In this document: in pieces, positions 8,339-16,566 of the stretch | Layout: each line of letters begins with the position of its first letter | How positions within the stretch are numbered: the stretch's first letter is position 1 | Assembly: GCA_943788935.1 (NCBI GenBank) | Contig: CALSSE010000003.1 | Span: forward strand, 276,493 to 340,492 | Source: an uncultured bacterium | Lineage (GTDB): Bacteria; Myxococcota_A; Bradymonadia; UBA7976; VGTA01 | DNA length: 64,000 nt | Reading direction: 5' to 3' | Translations under genes and position numbers: made by a program | Notes under the pieces: model-generated | Told to the model about the DNA's origin: nothing | The model's database searches: none | The model's input: only the letters and a program-made list of their open reading frames with translations

Positions 8339-10501
8339 TTATTTCTTTGTCTCCTTCGCTCTCTTAGCGGCTCGCAGTCCAGCGGCTTGATCATAAGGGG
8401 AAGATGGACTTGTTCGCCCGCTACCCCTCTTTTTGGGTGGAGCGCTTGAGAGACCTGGTCTAGGAGATGATTTAAGTCGAGGCTCAGAGAGTACCTCGGC
8501 GTGAGGAGTGTCATCACCAGCCAAGTCAACTTGTTCTTCTTGATCATCAAGTTTGGCATCTTCTAGCTGAGGCGCCTCTGGATATGGATCTGCTGCTGTA
8601 GAGGTCTGCTCATGAGTATTCGTTGACAGTGCACTAGCGATTTCAAGTTCATTGACGTTCCCTTGAACAGAGACGCCTTCAACCCAAGAGACGGTCTCAA
8701 TAAGCGCCTCATGCTGACGCTCATCGGTCACGATCGCGCTCTCTGATGAACTCTCATCAACGCTTGAAGAACCATCAGCTGTTTGGTGACCACTCTCTGC
8801 TCCGTCTCTTGATGTGTCTTGAGCGTTTATTTGATCACCTTCATCACTTGGAGCGTCACCTTCACCGGAGCGCTGTTGAACGAGAGAGACTGCTAAAGCC
8901 GCGCTCTCTTTGATCACTTCTTCCGCGCTCTGACGTTGTCTATTAATATGAGTCTGTAGCTTGAAGAGATGTGGTTCCAAAGTGCCTAGACTGTGGCGAT
9001 AAGGCATCCCCTCTGGACTCATCAACCATCTTAAGCCACCAGCCCACCTCTTAAGCGCTGTATCGACAATAGGCTCTTTCAAACTTCGATTAACGAGAAC
9101 AATAGCGTCATTTACCTCACCCAACTCTATGATACGACGAGCGGAGAGATGAGCGCTTAATCGCATCAGCGACTCCGCCAGCTCAAGAGTGAGCTGAAGG
9201 TGAGCTAATCCATAGATAAGATCTCCTTGCAAAAAGAGACGATGGCTATATACCCCTTCGAGGACAGCTAAGTTCATCAGTTTATCCGCGTCATCTCCAC
9301 GCCATCTCGCCTTTGGTAAAGACCATCGGCCAGACCACACTTCTAGCGCTTCATAGAGACGCTCCAAGCGTTTCATCTCTTGCCAACGACCCTCCCGTTG
9401 ATGGTGCATAGAGGCCTCTAAGAGCGCCAACTGGAGCTCATCAGTAAAGCTCATTCTCACCTCATGTCTAGTAGGGAGAGAGCTTTGAAACAGCCAAATG
9501 TCTGAGGAAAGCCACTGAGAGGCCTCGCTTGTCTCATCAACCCTTAAGAGCCACTCATGCACATAAGAGGTGAGTTTCTCTAAGACGGCTCTCCAAGTCT
9601 CGATGACAGAGTACTCATGACTCCTCATCTCGAGCTCGGCTAGATTTTGATCAATGGTATGAACAGCCCATTTCCACCACTCCTCTAAGGCAGTATCAGG
9701 CACGTAGTTACCGGCGCTCAAAGGAGCGGGGGCTGGTAGAGTAACGGTCTGCCCTCCGGACATAACAATCGGCGCTAATCGCTGAGCAATCTCAGTCGGC
9801 CTGTAACTTGAACCCGCCTCTAAGCTCTGTGGAAGACTACGGCAAGTCATCTCCAAGCCCACATAGACTCCTTTTGTGGTTTTCACCATAGTATATGGGT
9901 ATTGTTGGCAGGCTAGCGGTTTGAGTTTATGCCCTGAGCTCGAGTGGATCGTACACCCTTTCTCATGAGTCCATACGGCGCAGTGTCCATCTACTTGCTT
10001 GAGCATCAGAACCGATTTTTTTTGGATCTCTGTAGAGAGTAAAATATCATCAGCGCTCTTTGCTTCAGGATCAGAGCGCCACAGATCATTACTCTTGATT
10101 GAAGCGACGGTCAGTGGTGAGATCGGTCCGACATGAATTTCCTGACAGGAAGAACCGCATTTAACACATTCATGAGCGAGTCGGGGGTGCACATAAAGGG
10201 GAGAGTCAACCGCCTTAGCTCGAGCATGAAACAGATGCTCCTGACGTCTCCATCGAGGAGAGACAAGCAAGAGAGCTTGGTCGAGCTGCATCAGCCGAAC
10301 AAAACGCTGCGCGTCGCTGAGTTGAGGCGTTGCGTGAATCAAAGTGGAGGGGCTTCCCCCTCCATCGGAGAGCGCCTCCCAGAGAAGCGTGGACTCAGGG
10401 CCCAATAGAACACGCAGACCAGTATGGGGATCGTAAACGATTAAACCTCGAGGGTCGACAAAGGTCTGCACATCCGGTCGTAACAGAGGGACCATCATCA
10501 C
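8339..10501 (-). CDS. YkgJ-family cysteine-cluster protein with acidic tail
   Basis: The first 80 residues look like a small winged-helix/PqqD-like domain (LLWEALSDGGG...LDQALLLV). Residues about 110-220 hold the cysteine cluster: CVKCGSSCQE, HCAVWTHEKGCTIH, LACQQYPY and a final CRSLP. This is the YkgJ/PF03692 pattern that binds zinc or iron-sulfur, and it also occurs in the flagellin lysine methylase FliB. A helical region follows to about residue 510. The last 200 residues are Asp/Glu/Ser-rich and probably disordered, ending in a basic tail. Three consecutive ATGs follow GGAG; the second or third has the better spacing. The function is unknown. A flagellin lies in the window, but 26 kb away. 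Confidence 0.7.
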   Translation of the reverse strand: MMMVPLLRPDVQTFVDPRGLIVYDPHTGLRVLLGPESTLLWEALSDGGGSPSTLIHATPQLSDAQRFVRLMQLDQALLLVSPRWRRQEHLFHARAKAVDSPLYVHPRLAHECVKCGSSCQEIHVGPISPLTVASIKSNDLWRSDPEAKSADDILLSTEIQKKSVLMLKQVDGHCAVWTHEKGCTIHSSSGHKLKPLACQQYPYTMVKTTKGVYVGLEMTCRSLPQSLEAGSSYRPTEIAQRLAPIVMSGGQTVTLPAPAPLSAGNYVPDTALEEWWKWAVHTIDQNLAELEMRSHEYSVIETWRAVLEKLTSYVHEWLLRVDETSEASQWLSSDIWLFQSSLPTRHEVRMSFTDELQLALLEASMHHQREGRWQEMKRLERLYEALEVWSGRWSLPKARWRGDDADKLMNLAVLEGVYSHRLFLQGDLIYGLAHLQLTLELAESLMRLSAHLSARRIIELGEVNDAIVLVNRSLKEPIVDTALKRWAGGLRWLMSPEGMPYRHSLGTLEPHLFKLQTHINRQRQSAEEVIKESAALAVSLVQQRSGEGDAPSDEGDQINAQDTSRDGAESGHQTADGSSSVDESSSESAIVTDERQHEALIETVSWVEGVSVQGNVNELEIASALSTNTHEQTSTAADPYPEAPQLEDAKLDDQEEQVDLAGDDTPHAEVLSEPRLKSSPRPGLSSAPPKKRGSGRTSPSSPYDQAAGLRAAKRAKETKK

Positions 10502-10616
10502 TCCAATCAGTTATTGAGAGGGCTTAGGCTACGGTAGAGATCATCATAGACGAAGTCTACTAGAGGCTCAATCTACATCACTGATTACCACCATTTAATT
10601 AGATTAAAATTTATCT

Positions 10617-12044
10617 CTACTTGGCGAGATGACGCCGTAGCTGTTCTAAGATACCGAGAGCGAGGTCATGCTTCACTTGATTCTGCTCAATGAGAGCGGC
10701 TGCGACTTGATCAACCTCATCCCCTTCAGCGCCTACAGAGAGTGCTACAGATCTGGCATGTAAGCTCATATGACCTCGCTGAATCCCCTCAGTCGCTAGC
10801 GCCTTAAGGGCGCCGAGGTTTTGAGCAAGTCCCACCGCCGCGCAGACTTGAGCGAGCTCTTGGGCAGATTCTATATTTAATATCTTCCGGAGTACCTTGA
10901 TTGTAGGGTGAACTTGTGTAGACCCTCCCACTGTAGCGACCGCCATCGGGATCTCGATAGCGCCATGAAGATAGCCATCTTCTCTCCAAAAGCGGGTCAG
11001 AGATCGGTATTGACCATCTCGGGCGGCATAAGCATGGGCTCCAGCCTCGACGCTTCGCCAATCATTGCCGGTGGCGATCACGACTGCGTCTACTCCATTC
11101 ATGATCCCCTTATTATGAGTCGCTGCTCTATAGGGGTCAACATCAGCAAACTGATAGGCGTACACAATCCCCTCTGCGACTCGCGACCCCTCCATCTGTA
11201 TCGCGTCTCCAGCGCGTAGGACGAGGAGAGACTCAGGAACTTTAAACTGAGCGCGAGCGAGACGGCGATCGGAGAGATTACTCAGAATACGTAGATAGAC
11301 CTTTCCCCCTGTTAAGGATTCTATGGTAGGCGCGAGTCCCTCAGCGATCGTATTGACCGCGTTAGCTCCCATGGCATCTACACAATCGATCAGTAAGTGA
11401 ACAATCAACATGGGATGGGGGTCATTAATCACCCTCGCCTCAACACCGCGGGCGCCACCACCGCGTCTTTTAAGGTTAGGATGTATGTTATCAGCGAGCG
11501 CGCATAAATCTTCAGTGGCGGCTCGAACTGCTTCAGCGGCGCGCTCTAAGTGATCACATCCGACCACCTGGATCTGAGCGATCATCACGCCTTTATCACT
11601 AGACGCAGAGAAGCCACCAGTCTCTCGTACAATCCTCGCGACATGACTGACAGCGGCGATCACAGAGGGTTCTTCAACTGCCATCGGGATCACATAGTCT
11701 CGACCATTAACGATAAAGTTAAGCCCCAAGCCTACTGGCAGAGAGAGGGTACCGATACAGTTCTCCACCATCTTGTCAGCCCGCTCAAAATTTAAATAAT
11801 GAGCCGCTGATGATGGCTCTACACGCTCATCAATAAGCGCACCCAAACCTATTAACTCTTCATCGGTGAGATCAAAAGAGCGTTTCAACCACTCCGCTCT
11901 CTCTTCTCTCGACCACTTATAAAAACCAGCGACTCTAGAAGAAGCCACTCTGGTGTTTAGAGCTCCGCGTTGAGTTACATCTACGTTACTTTCACTAGAC
12001 TGCGGTGACATATGCTCTCTGTTTATCTCTCGCGACTTATTCAT
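10617..12044 (-). CDS. mvaA: hydroxymethylglutaryl-CoA reductase, class II type
   Basis: This enzyme interconverts HMG-CoA and mevalonate. The sequence shows SRVAGFYKWSREER, FERADKMVENCIGTLSLPVG, the catalytic Glu in VEEPSVIAAVSH, KRRGGGARGVEAR, the catalytic Lys in THNKGIMNGVDAV followed by IATGNDWRSVEAG, and the late LHARSVALSVGA with the active-site His. The order and spacing match class II (bacterial) HMG-CoA reductases. I start at the ATG at 12044, 13 bases after the fni stop; a TTG at 12071 or an ATG at 12011 would also work, since the first 30 residues are not conserved. It lies directly downstream of fni, so mevalonate formation and IPP/DMAPP isomerisation are co-transcribed. Confidence 0.93.
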   Translation of the reverse strand: MNKSREINREHMSPQSSESNVDVTQRGALNTRVASSRVAGFYKWSREERAEWLKRSFDLTDEELIGLGALIDERVEPSSAAHYLNFERADKMVENCIGTLSLPVGLGLNFIVNGRDYVIPMAVEEPSVIAAVSHVARIVRETGGFSASSDKGVMIAQIQVVGCDHLERAAEAVRAATEDLCALADNIHPNLKRRGGGARGVEARVINDPHPMLIVHLLIDCVDAMGANAVNTIAEGLAPTIESLTGGKVYLRILSNLSDRRLARAQFKVPESLLVLRAGDAIQMEGSRVAEGIVYAYQFADVDPYRAATHNKGIMNGVDAVVIATGNDWRSVEAGAHAYAARDGQYRSLTRFWREDGYLHGAIEIPMAVATVGGSTQVHPTIKVLRKILNIESAQELAQVCAAVGLAQNLGALKALATEGIQRGHMSLHARSVALSVGAEGDEVDQVAAALIEQNQVKHDLALGILEQLRRHLAK

Positions 12045-12057
12045 TATGAAGGAGCGC

Positions 12058-13227
12058 TCAGCTGTGCTCAATAGATCGCCACGCTAGCAAGCGTGGCCCA
12101 ATCACTCTTGGGAGATGACGAAGCTGTTTATGTGAGGTGACCCCATGCAGCGCAGTGATCGACCGCATCCCATAGATCAACTCATCTAAGAATTCAATAG
12201 TAGACTCAATCGCGTGGTCTTCCCCATGGCGTTCAAAAGCATCCAAGAAAGTTTGCAATGCGGGTCGAGCCATCCCCACGATATCTGCACCGAGGGCAAG
12301 CGCTTTAGTCGCCTCGAGAGCGTTAGTGATTCCACCCGATGCGATCACTTTTACAGGCAGAGACGACGCTAACATCACAGCCGCCGCTGTAGGAATCCCC
12401 CAATCGGCTAAGAGCATCCCTAGGCGAGCCTCTCGTGAATGTTCTCCATCTTGAGTCGCTCGCAGCGCTTCAAGTTTGACCCAACTCGTCCCTCCTACCC
12501 CACTGACATCAACGAATTGAACCCCTTGGTCGATCAGACGAGAGATCACCTTTGGGGAGAGTCCACAGCCACATTCTTTAACGATCACAGGCCGATCGAT
12601 CATTTTCACAGCCAAGCGGATCGCCTCATAGCCCCCCCTAAAATCTCGGTCCGCTTCATCCCCGGGTTGGATAAATTCCATCGCTGGATTTAAGTGAATC
12701 GCGAGGGCGTCTGACTCTACTTCATCGCAGAGCCTCTGAGCAGCTTCAGGTCCCATCTCCCGAAGCTGATTAACTCCAATATTCGATAATAAGACGACAT
12801 TTGGTGCATATTGACGGACCTTAAAGGAATCTACTAGTGAAGGGTCCTTAGTCATAATCCGCTGACTACCCAAACCGAATGGAATATTTAAATGAGCGCA
12901 CACTTGAGACAGGCCTCGATTTACTAGAGTCGCCTTCTCGGTCCCTCCTGTCATCCCAGTCAACATTAATGGCGCATCGATCTCTGTTTGGCCCCAAAGA
13001 GACGTCTTTAGAGACATGGAGGACATATGGAGCTCTGGCATCGCGTTGTGAACGAGAGAGAGATCTGACCATAGTCCTCGATCACCCTCTAGGGTGACAT
13101 CTCCGCGATGGCAGAGGTCAATATGATCGTCTTTACGTCGCTGAGAGGCGAATGTAGCGCTCATCGTCTTATCTAGTTTAGGATCTGACGCTAGTTTAGG
13201 ATCTGACGCTACTTTAGGATCTGACAC
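12058..13227 (-). CDS. fni: type 2 isopentenyl-diphosphate delta-isomerase
   Basis: This FMN- and NADPH-dependent enzyme interconverts IPP and DMAPP. It shows RRKDDHIDLC, the FMN-binding MLTGMTGGTEKA, FGLGSQRIM, LAIHLNPAMEFIQPGDE, VIVKECGCGLSP, VDVSGVGGTSW and VIASGGITNALEATKALALGAD, all typical of Fni. I choose the GTG at 13227 because AAGGGAG lies four bases upstream; the ATGs at 13284 and 13164 lack a good site. The GTG start puts a three-fold SDPK repeat at the very N-terminus. The gene ends 13 bases before mvaA, completing a small mevalonate-pathway operon. Confidence 0.93.
   Translation of the reverse strand: MSDPKVASDPKLASDPKLDKTMSATFASQRRKDDHIDLCHRGDVTLEGDRGLWSDLSLVHNAMPELHMSSMSLKTSLWGQTEIDAPLMLTGMTGGTEKATLVNRGLSQVCAHLNIPFGLGSQRIMTKDPSLVDSFKVRQYAPNVVLLSNIGVNQLREMGPEAAQRLCDEVESDALAIHLNPAMEFIQPGDEADRDFRGGYEAIRLAVKMIDRPVIVKECGCGLSPKVISRLIDQGVQFVDVSGVGGTSWVKLEALRATQDGEHSREARLGMLLADWGIPTAAAVMLASSLPVKVIASGGITNALEATKALALGADIVGMARPALQTFLDAFERHGEDHAIESTIEFLDELIYGMRSITALHGVTSHKQLRHLPRVIGPRLLAWRSIEHS
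13174..13227. repeat. 18-bp in-frame tandem repeat, three copies, at the fni start
   Basis: Three 18-base units (13174-13191, 13192-13209, 13210-13227) read TAGTTTAGGATCTGACGC. The first two are identical and the third differs at two positions. Because 18 is a multiple of three, the units encode SDPK(V/L)A repeats at the N-terminus of the isomerase and preserve frame. The repeat begins exactly at the proposed GTG start. Confidence 0.92.
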
Positions 13228-13399
13228 AATACTCCCTTTACAATACAAACTTGAAGCAATGAGATGAGGCACACATATCAACATTGTCTTTTGATGATTA
13301 CGCTTCGAATGAGGGTCTACTGAGGAGGAACGATAGTAATAGATATACTTCGATCAAGTATTTAGAGTTTAAGAGCCTCATCATTGAGATGTGTAATGA

Positions 13400-15571
13400 T
13401 CAATTTGTGATTCGTATGACCTCTGATATCCCCTTAATGTGTTTGAGCTGGGTGATGACATCGTTGAGTTGACTGACATCTTTAACCATGATCGTAAAAT
13501 CATTGATGGCGCTATTCTGATCAGAGGTCTGGCAGTTGACCGCGCTAATATTGATGGTCGCCTTACGGAACGTCTGACTGATACTCGCTAATAGTCCTTG
13601 AGTATCATCGGAGAGTATCCTCAACTCCACTGGACGACTTTGGCTACGCTCTGTACTCCATGCTACCGGGACCTTTCGTAGTGGATCATAATCATAACAG
13701 TGTGGACAATCAGAACGATGAACCGTCACACCTCTGCCTAAAGTCACAAAACCGACCACATCATCGCCGTTAATCGGAGAGCAGCACTTCGGATAATGAA
13801 CTGCCAGACCATCTTCTCCGTCAACGAGGATTGAATTTTGCTTATTCGATTTAGAGCTAGTTGTGTGATTAAACTCAACAGTAGGAACATCGTCAAAGCT
13901 AGCGCTCTCAACAGTCTCAGAGGGAAAAAGAAACTCTATGACTTTATTAGGGTCGAGTCGACCATAGCCAATAGCGATGAGGATCTCACGCTCTGATGAC
14001 ATCCGAAGATAGTCGATCAGCTCATCGAGCTTCCCCTCTTTTTTGAGACGAGAGAAGCTATACTTATGCGACTTGAGAGCCTTCTCGAGGACCTCAGAGC
14101 CTGCGGTAAAACTCTGTTCATTAGCCTCAGTTCGATGATGGGCCCTTATTTTAGTCTCGGCGCGACTGGTCTTTACAAATTTAAGCCAATCATGCTTGGG
14201 ATGACTCCCCCGAGTCCGAATAACCTCGACGACATCTCCATTTTGGAGCTCATATTTGAGAGGTACGATTCGTCCATTGACTTTAGCGCCAGTACATTCA
14301 TGGCCTAGGTCAGTGTGAATTGAATAGGCGAGATCAACAGGGGTCGCTCCTCTTGGCAGAGGGATCACTTCACCCAATGGGGTAAATACATAGACCTCTT
14401 CCTCAAACAGATCTACCCGCACCGCTTGTAAGAAATCATTCGGATCCTTAAGGTCGCGTTGCCATTCAAGAAGCTGACGAAGCCAAACAAAAGTCTCATC
14501 AGGACTCATAGGCTGACGTCGCCTCTTCCGGCTCGATCCCTGCTCTTTATAGACCCAGTGAGCAGCGACACCAAGCTCAGCAGACAAATGCATATCTTCC
14601 GTACGGATTTGAACCTCAATACGCTCATTATCTGGCCCAAAAACAGCGGTGTGTAGTGACTGGTAACCATTCTGTTTGGGGAGAGCGATATAATCCTTGA
14701 AGCGACCCGGAATAGGCCTCCACATACTGTGTATATGACCAAGGACTTCGTAGCAGAGCGCCGGCTTGGGGACTGTGACTCTGAAGGCTAAGATATCATA
14801 TAAGGTCTCTAAGCCGCCGCCGGTTCGTTTGAGCTTCTGTCGAATAGACCATAAGTGCTTGGGTCGACCGCTCACCTCAGCGATGATCCCTGATTCACCG
14901 AGATGCTCTTGAATCTGATCAATCACTTGATTGATGTAGCCTTCACGCTCTGACTTTGTCTGAGCGATCATATCAGCGACCTGTTTATACTCATCGGGGA
15001 AGATATATTTGAAGCATAGATCTTCGAGCTCAACCTTAATACCGTACAGACCTAACCGACTCGCGAGTGGCGAGTAGATATCCATCGTCTCACGTGAAAT
15101 TCTCGCTTTCTTCTCCGCTGGCATTTTTCCAAGAGTACGCATATTATGCAGACGATCAGAGAGTTTAATCAAGATCACCCGCAGATCTCGACTCATAGCG
15201 ATGAGCATTTTCCTGAAATTAGCGGCCTGGGCCTCTTGTTGATTCTGAAAATTGATCTTATTCAGCTTCGTGAGACTCTCGACGAGCGAAGCGATCTCAG
15301 AGCCAAATTGATAGCGAACATCATGAATGGTCGCCTCAGTGTCTTCCACTGTGTCATGCAACAAGCCTGCACACACAGAGGGCGCGTCAAGGTTGTGGAT
15401 GGCAACTATATTTGCGACCTCAAGGGGGTGCATTATGTAGGGATCACCGGTCTTACGAAGTTGGCCGGCATGCCAGCGGGCTGCGAAAACATAGGCTCTA
15501 CGAACTAAGTTAATATCAGCCTCAGGATGATGGGAGAGTAGCTCGTTTTCAATGGTTCGCAAGGAGATCAA
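13400..15571 (-). CDS. RelA/SpoT-type (p)ppGpp synthetase/hydrolase
   Basis: This protein makes and degrades the stringent-response alarmone (p)ppGpp. Domains in order: an HD hydrolase domain with HPLEVANIVA and LLHDTVEDTEA (about residues 25-180); a synthetase domain with TLYDILAFRVTV, GRFKDYIALPKQNGYQSLHT and EVQIRTEDMH (about 230-350); a TGS domain (VFTPLGEVIPLPRGATPVDLAY, about 390-450); a zinc-finger-like region with HYPKCCSP...HRSDCPHC; and a C-terminal ACT domain. The HD motif is intact, so it is probably bifunctional like SpoT/Rel. It starts at TTG with AGAGGTGGG upstream, and the sequence aligns with the usual Rel N-terminus from that codon. The length of 723 residues is normal. Confidence 0.95.
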   Translation of the reverse strand: MISLRTIENELLSHHPEADINLVRRAYVFAARWHAGQLRKTGDPYIMHPLEVANIVAIHNLDAPSVCAGLLHDTVEDTEATIHDVRYQFGSEIASLVESLTKLNKINFQNQQEAQAANFRKMLIAMSRDLRVILIKLSDRLHNMRTLGKMPAEKKARISRETMDIYSPLASRLGLYGIKVELEDLCFKYIFPDEYKQVADMIAQTKSEREGYINQVIDQIQEHLGESGIIAEVSGRPKHLWSIRQKLKRTGGGLETLYDILAFRVTVPKPALCYEVLGHIHSMWRPIPGRFKDYIALPKQNGYQSLHTAVFGPDNERIEVQIRTEDMHLSAELGVAAHWVYKEQGSSRKRRRQPMSPDETFVWLRQLLEWQRDLKDPNDFLQAVRVDLFEEEVYVFTPLGEVIPLPRGATPVDLAYSIHTDLGHECTGAKVNGRIVPLKYELQNGDVVEVIRTRGSHPKHDWLKFVKTSRAETKIRAHHRTEANEQSFTAGSEVLEKALKSHKYSFSRLKKEGKLDELIDYLRMSSEREILIAIGYGRLDPNKVIEFLFPSETVESASFDDVPTVEFNHTTSSKSNKQNSILVDGEDGLAVHYPKCCSPINGDDVVGFVTLGRGVTVHRSDCPHCYDYDPLRKVPVAWSTERSQSRPVELRILSDDTQGLLASISQTFRKATINISAVNCQTSDQNSAINDFTIMVKDVSQLNDVITQLKHIKGISEVIRITN

Positions 15572-15655
15572 TGTCCCACCTCTCTAACTTTAATATTCAT
15601 AGATCTCAATCATCTCCATGGGACCAGCAATGTATCAGTATGAGTACCGAAGGTA

Positions 15656-16396
15656 TTAGAGCTGACGAATCGCTTCAACCGCTTCTATGATCTTTGGGTG
15701 ATCTCGGCCAAGTCCGTTCGAAAAACGAAACAGAAATTGCCTTAACTGAAGTCTACGCTTCTTAGGTTGGTCAGAGAGATTAAGTTTATTCCAGTGCTCG
15801 TCAATTTGAAGATGGAGTGCAACGCGGGCCTTTTCGATTTGCTCTTGAGACACTTGCTCTCTCACTGCTCGCTGTCTCTCTAGCTCTTGGTCATGACGAA
15901 AATCGCGTTGCTCGCGGTTGAGCTGCTTCAGATCTAGAAAATGAGCTTGACGCTTCAAGGTGAGTTGGAACTCCATTTCATAATCAGAGCTAGCACCCAT
16001 ATCATGTTCAACACCTTCAGAGATATCGGGTTCAAGTGATGGATTCAAAAAATGATGATCAACGCCTAGCTCCGCAGCGAGTGGAGAGAAAATCTCATCG
16101 AGCACATACTGTTGCTGAGTACCACTGAGCATAGGGAGGATACGAGAGAGGTTCTCTAAGGCATGGCTACGATCTTGAAGATCATCACCACTCTCCACCA
16201 TATTTTTGAGCGCTAGTATACCTGTTGAAATCTCTGAGAGCTTCTCTAGCTCGGTCAAGCGCTTATGCATATTGATCGCTTGGAGATGACTGTTGATAAA
16301 TAGCCCCATGGAGGTCAGGAACTCCTTTATGCCGACATAAAGAGCGGGAAATACAAATACACTAATCGGAGAGATAGCAAAGATCAACCTCAACAA
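15656..16396 (-). CDS. hypothetical membrane-anchored coiled-coil protein
   Basis: I recognise no family. The first 30 residues are hydrophobic (LIFAISPISVFVFPALYVGI), suggesting a membrane anchor, and the rest is hydrophilic and highly helical, with a Gln/Arg/Glu-rich stretch at about residues 150-200 that looks like a coiled coil. The start is uncertain: the reading frame opens with TTG and no clear ribosome binding site, and ATGs at 16309 and further in would remove the anchor. It lies between the RelA/SpoT gene and the giant repeat gene on the same strand. Confidence 0.5.
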   Translation of the reverse strand: MLRLIFAISPISVFVFPALYVGIKEFLTSMGLFINSHLQAINMHKRLTELEKLSEISTGILALKNMVESGDDLQDRSHALENLSRILPMLSGTQQQYVLDEIFSPLAAELGVDHHFLNPSLEPDISEGVEHDMGASSDYEMEFQLTLKRQAHFLDLKQLNREQRDFRHDQELERQRAVREQVSQEQIEKARVALHLQIDEHWNKLNLSDQPKKRRLQLRQFLFRFSNGLGRDHPKIIEAVEAIRQL

Positions 16397-16450
16397 GATA
16401 GATCAGATCGACTTTAGTCTAAGTCTCTAACAGTTTCAGCCTAAACGACA

Positions 16451-16566
16451 GTGAGCCAAAGAGTCGAAACAAAAATGAGTGGGCTCACATCGAGTCGCAG
16501 TTGGGGGATAATGGGTCCCTGATAACTAGCGCTAAGAAATGTGAGCCCCGAAGGACCTTACGGGCT
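16451..16566 (-). terminator. weak hairpins downstream of the giant gene
   Basis: GTGAGCC at 16451 and GGCTCAC at 16482 form a 7-bp inverted repeat with a 24-base loop, and GTGAGCC recurs at 16541. Closer to the stop, AGCCCCG and CGGGCT (about 16544-16566) can pair with one bulge. Neither is followed by a strong T-run on the minus strand, so the terminator call is weak. The remaining bases between 16397 and 16566 show no gene. Confidence 0.3.
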
